From assembly GCA_008360975.2 (NCBI GenBank), contig CM039194.1:7550426-7614425 (forward strand): DNA of 64,000 nucleotides, in the 5' to 3' direction. Positions 28,427 through 41,000 of the stretch are shown piece by piece (within the stretch, counting starts at the first letter, position 1; every line of letters starts with the position of its first letter). The DNA is from Lichenostomus cassidix (Eukaryota > Chordata > Aves > Passeriformes > Meliphagidae). The translations under genes were made by a program, and so were the position numbers. The notes under the pieces are model-generated. The model did not search any database and was not told the origin of the DNA. It worked only from the letters and a program-made list of their open reading frames with translations.

Positions 28427-30542
28427 ATAGGTAGTTTAAAAAGCATCAGAAACTGGTGCAGATCACACACAGTGCTGTGGCAGAGTGAAAACTAGGAAGG
28501 GTCTCCCAAATACAGCGAGTGCAGGCACTACAGTGCTATACTGACCTTCCCAGTACTGGCAGCAGGCATCCATGGGGACAAGACACTGCTAATTAGCAAG
28601 GGCACATGTCTTCATGGGGACAGAAAAGATAATGGAGACATATATTCATGTCCAGAATTTAGAAACTTATTCCTTTGCTTCATATTGCATTAATTTGAAA
28701 TACATTGTTTTTCCTTCCCATTGGATTGGAACAATTTCAGGAATAGAAAAGAGTTGGCAATGAGCGCCCAGTGTTAAAATAATATGTTAAAATCAATGCC
28801 TGTGTGAAGAGTAAGCACGTCAATTCATGCTAGCGTTTCATATCTCGATCATTCAGATCTCTTCCTTCTTCTTGTTGGGTTTTCAGCCATTTTCTGTCAG
28901 GTTTTTTGATTTGTTTGTTTTTAACCTTCTTGTTCCCAGCCATCAGTTCTGCCCAGCAACTTTATTAACGTTTGGCATTTCATTTCAAAGGCTAGACTTG
29001 TACCTTCTGGGTCACTTTGCGTCCCCTGAGGGAGCCTGCCTTTCCCAGGCTAAACACAGGCTTGTCACTGGTGTCAGCTTCAGCATCACTGGCAGCTCTG
29101 ATGGGCTCTGCTTCCCTTCAGCTCCTGTAAGGCTGCACTGCTCTCACCCTCAGGGTCCATGGTAGCTCAGGAGGGTCATGATTGCTGTAAAACAATGGCC
29201 CAGGCAGCTGAGTGCCTGAGAGACAGGGATTGCTCCACAGGAGAATTGCCCTAAGCTGTGTGATCATGTGAGAACCTGCTCAGCCTCTGGCTACCACTAG
29301 TGGAAAGTTCATTCATGCTGTTGGCCAACATAGCAGACTTTGTAAAACTGTAAGCCTCGGTTTGGTTTGGGATTGTGGTCCTTCTGATATAGAAATTCAA
29401 TTTGTCCATCTTATTCTTCTGCTACATCTGCATGTTATCAGGCTATACCTGTGTTCTGCAAGCTTGTGCTGTGGAGAAAAGATACTTGAAAGTTAAAAGG
29501 TTTAGCTCTTTCTCTTCTGAAGGCTTGTTTTAAAATCCTGGTTAGATGGAAAAACGAAAACCAACATGAGTAACCCCAGAAATTTGCCATCTCATCTCAT
29601 CCCATGTGTCCCTCTCAAAGCCATTTGAGTTCTCCTGATGTTGGCACAGATTTTGGCAGGTGCCTGAGCTGCACAATGAGAGTTTTGGTAGGTCCTGTGC
29701 CATAGGACCAGCAGTGGGGGAAGAAAGCAGGAGGCAGCAGAGCCTCTTGTGTTGTTACTTGAAGTGCTGTCAATCCCATGAGCAAATCCACTCCAGCTTT
29801 CCGGCTGCTTCACCCTTCCATGAGCTGTTACTCTGTGTCACCAAAGGATATTTCAGGAACCAAGTCAAACATATTAAAAATAACTATCTCCTATCATTTA
29901 CTTTTAAGAATTTACATTATTTTGAGCAGCAATTACTGGCTGACTCAGTCACTGGCAATGGAAAAAGTGTCATTTTAAGTAACTCAGGCCAAGATTTGAG
30001 CAAGAATGAGACTATTTGATAAGATGTCAACAAGTAAAGGTTACAGCCTTGTCAGTAATGACATTACAAGTTCTCTTGTGCTCTGTGCGAACTGTCATAA
30101 CCTTTAAACGGGTTTCAGCAAGATGAATTGCTTATGTCACATGAGGGGATGGCTTAAATCTAGACTGGAATAAATGGGAAGTTCAGTAGGCTCTTCTTTC
30201 TCTGAGATTCTAAATCATTCAAATATCTAATAAATAAATACAAGCTTTCATAAAGATTGTAGTCAGTTTCTTTGACTAAAGAACCTGACTTTGGGGCTTG
30301 AAGTGACATAAATTAATTTTAATGGTACTGTGTGCTGTGCAGCTTTTTACTTTTGAGTGTGAAAATACATGATGCTGGGGTAGTTAGATGTAATTAAAAA
30401 ACAAGATGTTTAGTTTATTGTAGAATGGGTAATGCTGTATAGAGTTGTAAATGTGGGGTCTATCTGTACATGAGTTTTTGAATAGCAACAAACATCTTTA
30501 TGCAACAAACCTTTTCTGCTGTTGGAATAATTCCTCAGATGA
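28427..30542. other. Non-coding DNA between LTR remnants
   Basis: Includes a modest GC-rich patch at about 29020-29240. Open frames are short, the longest being 119 codons at 29660-30019, and carry no recognisable motif. No retroviral gag, pol or env motif was seen between the LTRs, so these are independent insertions rather than two ends of one provirus. Confidence 0.6.
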
Positions 30543-31423
30543 CCCCATGTCTCAGTTTGACAGACAGGTGTCTGCTGAGAGAGGTTGAACCCTCCCTTAG
30601 GACAGAGAATGTGATTTCCCCTCCCTCCGAATTATTTAATTTGGAAATCAAGGACTTTCAGGCAAAGATATGGGAAAAGGAATAACAGTTCTTTACTAGT
30701 ATCTATAAACAAGCAATAACAATAACAACAACCATCAATAGAACCGGAAACCAATAGCAGATGACTTTCCCGTGCAGTGTAATTACGGTCAGAAAAAAAA
30801 ACCCCAGCAGGCGGCGCTGTTGAGCTCCCAGCCGGGCAGGGCAGGTGCGATGACTGCCGAGTGGCTGCAGGATCAGGTCAGCCTCAGGCAGCTGGTAATG
30901 GCGGGCAGGCTGAAGAGCAGGCAGGGCAGCAAAGCAGCTTGGAGCAGCAAAAAAAAAGCCAGGGCAGCAGGGGCAGGTGCTGGCTCTCTCCCGGCTAGCT
31001 AGCGAGGTAGCAAGGATTTCTGCAGTCACAGCAGACGCCGCGGTCTCGTGCGGCAGAGGGCAGGGGCAGGCGGCAGAGGCAGCTGGACTCTCCCGGCAGC
31101 TACTGCGAGGGAGCACAGCCCCGGGGAAATGTGCACTTCCCAGTAGGAAAAACATTGAATCAAAGCTCACCCAGACAGGAGAAGAAAACAGGGCACAGTC
31201 GAATTTCCTCTGGTGCCAGCCAGAAGCAAGGAGCAGCCTCTCTTCCCGGTGTCCGAGGACGAGAGTCAGTGTTCCAACGGCCGCTCTTCTCTTCCCCTGC
31301 CTAGCCCAAGCACACCCCTTGTCTCTTCCAAAAGAGTTGATGGCTCTAATCACCCAGCTATTTGTTGCTTAGTAACAGTGATGGAGAAAAATTCCAAGGC
31401 ATCCCCCAACCTCCGACACCCCA
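30543..31423 (-). mobile_element. Solo LTR, reverse orientation, with 5-bp target duplication
   Basis: The element spans 30548-31418 (871 bp), starts TGTCTCAG and ends CCGACA on the + strand. It is flanked on both sides by CCCCA (30543-30547 and 31419-31423). TG...CA ends with a direct flanking repeat are diagnostic of retroviral integration, and a 5-bp duplication is typical of ERVL-type elements. The terminal sequence resembles LTRs I associate with bird genomes in reverse orientation, so transcription would run on the minus strand. The middle is GC-rich and CpG-containing, unlike its surroundings, and holds a 216-codon minus-strand open frame with no recognised domain. There is no internal viral sequence. 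Confidence 0.78.
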
Positions 31424-32328
31424 CTAATCAATTTTTAAGAGTTCTGTTCTTCATGTGAGTGGAAGTCTACATTTAATTTAAAAGTAAAAAGAATATTCAT
31501 TGTGTCAAAGATTTCTCCTTTTGAATGGGCAGAAATCCCTCCAGAACATGCAGAAGTTAAATGTATAAACAAATGGCTAAATTCATATGTCTGATCTAAC
31601 CACAGAGAAACAGTGCACCAGATGGTGAAGGCTCTGCAGAAAAGCAGTTGTAATTCACCCTTCGTGTTCCTGAGGGTATTGGGTTGAACAGCTAAAGCCA
31701 CCTCAGAAGTGAGCAAAATTGGCCTGGGAGAAGGTGCAGTCAGCACTCCAAACGGAATGTGAATCAGCTTTGCCCAGAAGTCGGAGGATTCTCTGAATCA
31801 TGAAAGTTGCTGTCTCAGAACCAAGTGTTTACCCAGAGCTGTTCTGTGCAAATAGTCAGTGGGATCAACATCACCTGGAGAAGCATTGAGGGGCTGATGG
31901 AAAAGAGGTGACAAACATAGCAGGATGGGCAGTTTTGGCCAGTGCATGGTCACAGCCATTCTCCTGTAGCTGTTCATGTCCATAAAGGACATAACAGTAC
32001 TTACTATTTGTCTTTGTTAACAACTGGGCCTTTAGTCTTCTTCCTGAAAAGTGAACCATTATTTTCTTACTCCTGATGTAAGGTTTACTAACTCCTGCCT
32101 TGCTTGGACATGAGAATGTCATTGGTGCATTTTCTAAAACATTCTCTTTGTAAGGCTTTTACAACCTATTTTTATGTTTGTACTTTGATGTAAGCGACCT
32201 TTTTTTCTACCTAGCTCATAATACATGAAAGACAAAAAGAATATATAGGTACAATAATTGTCAACTGAGAATATTTGACAGGGAATGACAGGCTCTTTCC
32301 ATAAAAAAAAAACCACAAAGGTTTTCAT
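31424..32328. other. Non-coding DNA between LTR remnants
   Basis: AT-rich sequence with an A-run near 32302-32312 just before the next LTR-like segment. No gene or viral coding motif is visible. Confidence 0.55.
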
Positions 32329-32892
32329 TGGTTCGCCCCAATCGAGCTCAGAGACACTTCAGAGACCAAGTCAGAGAAGTGGGTATTTGCTTTATTCGGA
32401 GCACCGGATGTGTGGGGATTGTTTCCACCAAACACACATACCTCAGTACCCCAAAGACACAGAGTTATAGGTAAAATCATGAATATTAATTACATTCTTC
32501 AGGATAGGAGTGGTTATACAAATCATTTCTCGGAAGTCATTAATATCATTAGTATGTGCACCATGCATGCTCCTGGTGGTCTTTGGATACCCCCAAAGCC
32601 CCCTCCATGGTGTCGGTCCTCCATGGGATGATTCAGCGGTTTCTGTGCTGGTTTCAAATGCATGCTTAGCTGATAAGCCATCAGGCCAGAGCTGTTACCT
32701 ACAATTTGAATTTGAATTAAGAGTTCAGCCTTCAGCCCTGGCGGCCACAGACAGGTGCCTGTGCTGGTGGAAGGGGGGGCAAAAGCTCAGAGAACCTTTC
32801 TCATCATATAGACTTATACTAATCTCTTTAACAAATTGTTCTTATATTAAAGATTTTGCAGCTAATACATGTGCTACATCTGAAAACAGTCA
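32329..32892 (-). mobile_element. Probable ERVK-like LTR fragment, reverse orientation
   Basis: The left edge begins TGGTTCGCCCC, and TTTATT at 32391-32396 reads as AATAAA on the minus strand. The stretch around GGAGCACCGGATG and the later GTGGTCTTTGGATAC resemble, from memory, reverse-oriented LTRs common in songbird genomes. I could not find a matching target duplication and the right edge is approximate, so it may be truncated or diverged. Assignment to the ERVK class is inference. Confidence 0.5.
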
Positions 32893-35800
32893 GACACTTT
32901 AAAAGATCTTCATCAAGTTATCATCTCTTTATGAAAAATAATAAAAAAGAGCTTTTTTGTTTCTAAAGGTATTTCATTAAAATGTCCAGCTTGATAAATC
33001 TCCTGTAGAGAAAGTGTCTGTAGTCAAGATAATAATGACCAACTTCTGTGACAATCGCTCCAGATGACAGACAAAAAGTGGAGAATCAGCTGGCAGTGCC
33101 CTGGCTAACATTCCCCACAGCTATTATTCACTTTTTCTGTCTGCTTCATCTATTCTTGTTTTGCTGCTTTACATACATTGACTTGTTGCTATTGTATCTC
33201 TTGAGGTGTCTTCTTTTTTTCCCCCCAAAAAATCCACATTTGTCCTTGGTTTTGTGCAATCCAAAAATTGTCTTTATAAGCTTTCTATGTTACTATCTTT
33301 CAAGCCTCATCTAAAGAATGAATTCATGCTCATAGATCTCATTGTACCTTAATGTTTATTACTTCTTTTTATGGTGGAGGAAATGAAATGTCTTATCAAC
33401 ATCTAACTTTAAAAAAAAAATCTTTTCTAATTATATCCATTCTTTTCATAACAATCACCCTCAGGTCATAGAAGTTGTCCTTAAGAGTGCATCACCACCA
33501 TAATGTGGTGCAGTGTAGTGGAGGTTTCTGGTTTGGTTTTCACACTGAGATGTGTGTGATGTTATCCAGCCAGAGCAGGAGCCTCGAAGTCCCTGTGCTT
33601 TTCCAGACTGCTGTACTTTTTACAGAAATTAATCTGGAGTACTTGAGCAGCATGCATAATGTGGCCTTCTTTACATCCCTGCCATTGGCAGAGAGAAAAA
33701 ATAATGAAACAAACAAAAATCCAACCTTATTCCCCATATTAAGCTCCAGTCCTGCTCATGGATGTCTCAGGAGCTGAGCTGTTAAACTGAGCCTACCCAG
33801 CTGAGGTGTCCTGGCTACTGCAGCTCAGGTGTCTTGGGGTCCAGAACAGCAAATATGTTTCTCTCTGGAACCACTGACTGTGCAATTTGGCATTTGTAGA
33901 GTCCTCCTCCTCAAAGTGTGGTTCAGATGGGGCTGTCTGGATCATCTCAGTAGTTGTTTGAGCTCTGAAGACATTTGATCCCAGTGTGGGGGTGATTATC
34001 CCTTCCCTGTGGCAGTACTGACAGTTTTCTGAGCTTTTGCTGGAGGTTTGCAGCAGTCTGTTTGCAGACACAAAGCTCAAAGAGCCCTTTGCACCATAAC
34101 TCTCCTTGCCTACCTGCCCTCCCCTGCCACTGCCTGCTCCCAGCTGCCTTTGCTCCTTGAAAAAAGCCTCAGGCAGGTGAAATCCCAGGAGACAGAGCTG
34201 CCCAGGCTGAGGAAACACTGCCTGTCTAGTTTGCCAAATTAGTCTATAATAATTATGTTCTTAAACTGGTCCGTTTTCATGGTTAATTTGGCTGGCAGAA
34301 AATGAAGAAGCTATTTTTGCAGCATATATGCACCACATGAATATAATTACTTGGAAGCACTGCAGAGTCCAGGATTGAATGCTTTTTAAAAAAATTTTCT
34401 AATGAGCATGAGCAGGCTGTGCTGTTTGCAGTTGCCTGGGAAACTGAGATGAGACCTTTACCTGGCTCTCTCTGGTACCAGAGGAGGAATATACACTAAT
34501 TCTGATGTTTGGGCTTTACCCTAAAGTATTTCATGGAGATAGGAAAGGTCAAAAAAACATCTTTAAGCCTGCCCTTCCTGCATGCATCTGAGACAATGAT
34601 CAAGCAATTGATCCCTTTCACAGGAGAGCTGTGTGTGACTGGAATTGAAAGGAGTTGGTTCCTTTCACTTCTGTGTCTAATTGGGAATTCTGTCCTGTGA
34701 CGAGAGGCATGAGGAGGCACCTGGGTGTCTGCTCTGGGTGTGACTGGACTTTGAGAAGTAGCTCTGAACCCCAAGCATGGGGATTGCCAAGTGTTTTCTA
34801 TCCCCACAGGCAGGAGGTCTGCAGGAAACCTCTCCTGTGGGATCCCAGTCCCAGCCTGGGGTGCTGGGCAGGGCTGACTCTGCAGAGCATCCAAAATTGT
34901 CAGTGCAGACAATGTCTGTCTGCCTTCACAGTGCTGCTTCCTGCAGGGAGCACATCCTCTCTGTGCAATTCAATGAGCTGCTTGAAATTTCTAAATTACT
35001 TGTGTCCTAGTAACCTTGGAGACTACATTCCTCCTACTGCTACAACAAAATTGTTAGAACCGAAGTTTAGTGGCCTTGGGACATGCTGTAAGGGTGGTTT
35101 ATCTGGATTCTTGGAAAAGGGGGTGGATTTGAAGGTGAGAATGGCAGCATTGGTACATCTTAGGTCTGGTAAATAGGAAAGGCAACCCAATCCCTAATGT
35201 TGAGATGTATTATACTGCAGATGGCTTGTAAAAATACAGAAGAGAGGTAAGAGACCATGCAGGGGAGGGATTATCAAAAAATCCCACTTCTACCAGGAGG
35301 TGGAAAAGATGGATAAGCATTTTGAGAAATATTAATTTAAATTTTACATTAGTTTGTTCCTACCTTGGCATTTATGACTGAAATAAAGGCTAGGGTATTA
35401 TTAGCTATAAACATGCTGGTTTTTTTCCTGTGGAATAGTCAAAGAAAATCATTACTCAATAATTATGCCAGGATGGGCTATACTGCTAGAGCTTATAGTA
35501 AATCTCTCTGTTGACAAGTTCAGTGGCTGCCAAATAGACACAGAGGCCCTGAAGTTATTGCTGCCTCTTTCTGCTGCAGTATGTCTCACAGGGGGTTTCA
35601 CAGACAAGGACTGAGAATATGAAGTGGATTTTAAAATCCTTTTTTTTTTTTTCAGCTGTGGGAGAACTGAACAGGGAGCCTGAGATTTTTCTTCTAATTC
35701 AAGATCTCAATTTGCCACTTAAGAATAAAATCCCTTTTCTCTAAACGGACCAAAAGAACTGTTACTCTGAAACATTCTTATCTGTGGCCTTTCTGAACTA

Positions 35801-38800
35801 CTTGATCTGTTATTTAACCTGGCATTTTTCCTAAGTGCCATTTTCCATCTGTAACCATAAAACTGTGATTGTGTTTTCCAAGTTATTTCAATCAGAAAGT
35901 GTGAGTAAAGTCATACTAGATAACATGAAAAAGGCATTCTTTTTTCTCAGGAGGATGAACAGAGTCCATGTGTGACATAAATCCACTGAGACACAAATCT
36001 CCATGTCAGAAAAACAAATTGGAGTCACTGTTGTCATCTTCCTTTATACACAGCCATGTGCAATGGAATTCTTGCTTAAGAGGGCCTTTACTGAGCCTTG
36101 TGTTACATTTCAGAGCAAGGGAGCTGTGTGCTTCAGAGCAGCATGGATGAATCCATTGACAGATGCCCAGAAAAAGGCAGTGGCAGCAGCTCCTAAGACC
36201 AGCCTGTGTCCAAGTTCACTTTCATTGCTCAGAAGCACCTTTTCCCTCTGCTCTTCTGCTTCTGGAGAGCTTGAGCACTGAAAGGGCTAGTAGGGAGCAC
36301 AGGTTTCATAGAGGAAGCAGGAAAAGGTCAGGAAAGCTCCTGTGGCCATTCTGTATCTTCCTTTGTCCTACATAATCCATTTTCTGAATTCTGTGTGGAA
36401 AACAGCAGGGGATGTATCCTGCATGATCCCTAAAAGGGCATTTGTTTTCTGCCACCTGTGACTTAGAAGCACTGCTGAAACTCAGCCTCTTGGCTTTAAC
36501 TTTCTTCTAACCATACTTGGGCTGCTGTCAGGTGAGTGATGGTGAGTGACTAAGGTAGGGCAGATTTGTTCACAAAGAATCTTCCTTGGGAAAGTGGCAG
36601 ATTGTCAGGAACTTGAGGCTCCATCCTGGGCTCTGTTGAAAATTGCCTCAGAGTTTCCCAGCAAGAGCCACACATTGCCAAGAACGCTTGAAAATAAGGC
36701 TTTACTTAGAGTTTCCTGATCTCCTGAAGTGTCTGGCAGTGAGCTCTGCTGAAACCACCACCTGTGCAGCAGACAGGGACAGCCCTGAGGTGCCCTGTGA
36801 GCTCCCATGCAGCTCTGAGCCTCACCTGTGACATCTGGAGCTCTTCTCCAGCACAGACTGACAGCTATACCAAATGCTGCTGCCACTGCCAGCCACTCCT
36901 GTTCCTGGGGGCTGAAACACCACCTCCTGCCCAGCCACATCCACAGAGTGACCTCAGCAGGGTTTGAGCTCTAGGGCTCTGGATGGCAACTGCTAATGGA
37001 GAGCTTTTGGAAGTTTCTCTTGCAGTGCCGGTAGCAATTTTTTGTTCAAATGTATTGCTTGGCTACAAGTCCTTCTTTGCATTTGAAAGTTCACATAAAA
37101 ACGTAAATTGACTTCTCTGGCAGTGTTGGCTGCTGAAAGAATATATTGCTTTACAACCAGGAGCCTGAAAATGAAAATGTCCTCTAATGCTTTGTTTCCT
37201 TGCTACTCACCCTGTTCAAACACTTGTGCCATCCTTTAAAAAAATCTACTAATAAACAGCAGCTGGAATAACTGATGCAGAAAATCACAGAACACAGCAT
37301 TCTGCATTTATTGTTTGTTTTTCAGTGGCATGGACACTGTTAGTTTTAGTGGACTGGATAGCAGTTCTGAGCAAACTATGTAACTTTACTGCATTATGGC
37401 TTCTTGCTCTCCTTAAACTAACTTTGCCATCACAGTTTTTAAACAAGGGGTCTCTTGAAAAAATTAGTTCATTTCTGTCAGTGATATGATGGGCAGGAAG
37501 GAGGCAAAGTACAGAATGCACCATGTCTGGGGGGTTGTTCAAGGAGCAGGGGAAAAGATTTCTGCCAAGAAATTATGGGAGTTGTACTGCTGTTGTTTGA
37601 ATAATTTATCCAATTTGCCTGAGTGGAGCTGTGGCTCTTGTTTACTGACAGCCAAATAACAGCTTAAAACCCCTGAACTATTTATTTTGCACTTATTGGG
37701 GTGTGGGAGGTTTGCTTCACCTAATCCTTATCCTTACTACCAGTCCTGTGGGAACAGCTCACCCCTGGAATGCAGCTCAGAAATATTGTGCTCTAAGCTC
37801 CCCTCGGAGATTCACATCTCCATTGCCATGCACTCTGCTCTCTGCCAAAGGTGGCCAGGGTTGGTCTGGCTGGGTCTCTTACAGCCATCTCTTGTCAGGT
37901 TTGGGGTCACCAACCCTTACTAGAGCACCACAGAAATGTGTTGCAGTAGAAGATGGATCTGCCTCAAAGCCATCAGACAGAGTTTTCACATATCTGCTGT
38001 GGTTTTAATGAAAAATTCAGAGTTTTCCTTTTGCTGACTATTTTCTTGTCAAATCCTGATCTGAATATATGATTCCTGATTAGCTGTGTCCATTAACTGA
38101 GCTTTCAATTAAACTCACATTTAAAAATTTAGCAGTCAATTTCAAAAAGGCTGGGTTTAGTTAAATATAGTGAAAATGTTGTCAAAGGAGTTGCATTAAA
38201 AGCATTGCAGCTAAATTCTGAATCAAAACAAGTATCATGCTTTCCTAAATATTAATTTTGATTAAATCACTGACTCCAACAAAACAGATCTGAATCATTC
38301 TACTATAGCTTAACTACTTTGTGTTGGAAATAATGTAGGTGTCCCACTTCTGATGCAGTAGCTAATTAGGTAAACAGCCCTAAAACATGTATTCAACTGG
38401 TAATTAAAAATAAGAGCACACTACACATGACAAATGAGAGACATATCTGGCTGCAGAAAAGTTTGCCCTTTATTCTGTACCTTTTTCTGGAGCATGAGTG
38501 GATTCTACAATGCAGAGAGAAGAAAGAGCACATTATTCCTTCCCCCATCCATTTTCTACTACCTAGTACAATTTCAAGTGGCTCTAGAAAAACAAAAAAA
38601 TAAGTTACTCGAACAAAAGACTGTAGCTTTCAGGTCATGCCCACCTCTTCTAAAACACCTGCATTTTGTGTCTGGCTCAGTTCTGTGAAGCAAGGAGGGC
38701 AGTCTGAAATTGGGGAGATTTCTAAAAATGTTTATCCGTTTAAACTCTGGAAATCCATTGAGCTACAGTAATAGTGGGTGGTGCTATTTTTCCAAGGTTT

Positions 38801-41000
38801 TCTGGGTATTGAGGAAATTGTTATTTGTCCTTTGTTGGATAATTGCATCTTCTACATGTAGATACTTAAAGCATTGACCTTGTGCACCTATTTTCCTAGG
38901 CAGTTTACATAATTAGAAGAGAGAGGTTCCCTGTATTATCTCAGATTCTCTCAAATCAACCTTTGCAAGACTCTCGCCTTTCCCTTTGCCTAAAGGAAGA
39001 TTAGAATGTGAATGTGGGCATTTTGTCAGTGAGTATCTCCGTAGAACTATTACCATCATACAGCAGAGCTGGTACCTTTATCAGACCTCTGGTCCACGTC
39101 TGAGTTTCTTTAAGAAGCATCTGTGGTGTCTCTGTCCTTGGAGATATGCAGAGCTTGTGCAGGCAAGGCCCTGAGCAATCTGATCTACCTCTGAATCTGG
39201 CCCTGCCCTTGTGTGGGGCATTGGATATTTAGGGGCCCTGGTGACTGTAAATTGCTCTGTTCCACTAAACTCAACAGCTCAGGACAGAACCTCACAGGAG
39301 CTTCCTTTCAAGCTCTCCAGTTCAGAACAGGTTCATCCCCTGGAGCAGGAAATTAAGGAGAATACATAAATCTTGTATGTTTATAAATGATACAACTATT
39401 ATTCTAATTTGGATAGCAAGGAACATGCTCCCAGTGTATTACATATTTTCCCTTATGAATTTCTGGGTTTTACTACTGCTCTTGGAGATCTAACCATTCC
39501 TTGAAAGATAAAGTGCTCAGAAACCAGCAAAAATCATTTACAGTCTGTCTAGTAGGTCATGAGGGAAACCAGTTGAGGATCTTGGGAGGATTTTGCTTGC
39601 TCTAAGTTTGAAATGGTGCTTGAACGTGCTGGATGAAAAGAGCATCCTGGATAGAGCACTAAGTATGTATAGTGATCTGGATGGGCTCCCAGGGCTGCTT
39701 TCCCAGCCCGTGTTGCTAACATGGATAACACTCCTGTCTCTTCCAATGAATAGCACAGTGTGGAGAACGCAGTGGTTGCAGGAAAGCACACTGAAACCAT
39801 GCGCCAAGAGGATTGTAGAGGCCTGCTAAGTGCTGAGAACATCGTTGAGAGTGTGTCTTGTCGAAAAGATCTGATTCAGTTGGCACTTGTTCCCAGCTTC
39901 AGCAGCATGTCTGGAAACAGAAAGCTGCTGTGAGTCAAAGCAGGGATGCAGGCAGAGAGGAGCAGCAAAGCACTGTCTGCTGGGGCTATCAGCAAAGTGT
40001 GAGCTTCCCCAGGGGCTGAACACAGAGAGGTTGGAGGGAAAGCCAGATGGCTGCAGTTCTTGCAAGAAGGTTGATATGCCAAATAACTTTTTACATATCT
40101 AACGTGTGAAAAGGGATCGGCCCTTGACTTCAAAGTAGCACAGTGTTTGTCACTCTGCCTGATGTTTTCTGGCTTTTCTCTGGCTTTTTTCCTTTGCAGA
40201 CAGCAGGGTTTGCTATAGCCATCCTGTAAATAGCTCACGAGGTACCTAGTGCTATCTGTGACCTGCCTGGCAGTCCTGCCACTGCAAATGGTGGGGATAT
40301 GGTGTTATTTAGATTGGCAGCAACTGCAGTGTTCAGAGTTATGTGTGTCTGGCTGAGTTCCAAATGGATAATTATATTCTGCCTACCTAAAATTCCCCCT
40401 TACAGGTTTTTGAAATCCATTGCTCAAAGCTGCTTTTATAATGTTGCTATCGCTCTTAATTGGTAATGGGCGATACCATCCCCGCTACGGGCAAGTGCAC
40501 TTCAGTGACAAGTGAGGTGACCTTGTACACATTGTAGTGTCCCCACCATCAATTGCAAATCCATGAAAAAAATATAAGTTTTTCCTGCATGTCTCATCCC
40601 AGCTGCCATCTCCCCAATGATACGTTTCTTGTACTATTTAATTGTAAAGTAGTTGCCTCTAGTTTATTGAAAACAAAATTACTTTTCCAAAGTTTTTCTA
40701 TCATACAGCTAATTTCTACTGTTTTAGCAACAAGTCTTTGTTACCTTTTTCTTGTGTTTTTAAATTTTTTTTTCACTGTGTGCAAGGCAGCACTGGTCTG
40801 TATCCCCTGTGTTGAAAGTGACCTGAAATTCAGTGACGAGATTATTCCAGAACTGGACACCCCCTGTAGTAGCTTCCACACATCCAGAATCTGGCTGTAA
40901 TGTTGAGTCATAACTTTTAGTCAGACATAATGAAGTAGGACAGAAAGATGTAGATCAATATCAGCACCGTCACTATTGTAGATTTTGTCATTCCCATGGC
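32893..41000. other. Non-coding DNA, no gene recognised
   Basis: Mixed composition with GC-richer stretches at about 33780-34240, 34690-34960, 36120-36330 and 36720-36970. Open frames up to 173 codons (34655-35176) occur in the GC-richer DNA. They overlap others on both strands and have no recognisable motif, so I treat them as chance. Confidence 0.55.

Noticed and set aside
30703..31353. 216-codon minus-strand open frame, longest in the window
   Set aside because: It lies wholly inside a solo LTR with clear borders, has low-complexity Ala/Cys/Pro-rich composition and no recognised domain. Not called as a gene.
28243..32892. One full-length provirus bounded by the LTRs at 28.2 and 32.9 kb
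   Set aside because: The LTRs differ in sequence, size and orientation, two have their own apparent target duplications, and no viral coding motif lies between them.
34655..35176. 173-codon + strand open frame
   Set aside because: GC-richer DNA with overlapping frames on both strands, no motif, no splice context and no homology that I recognise.
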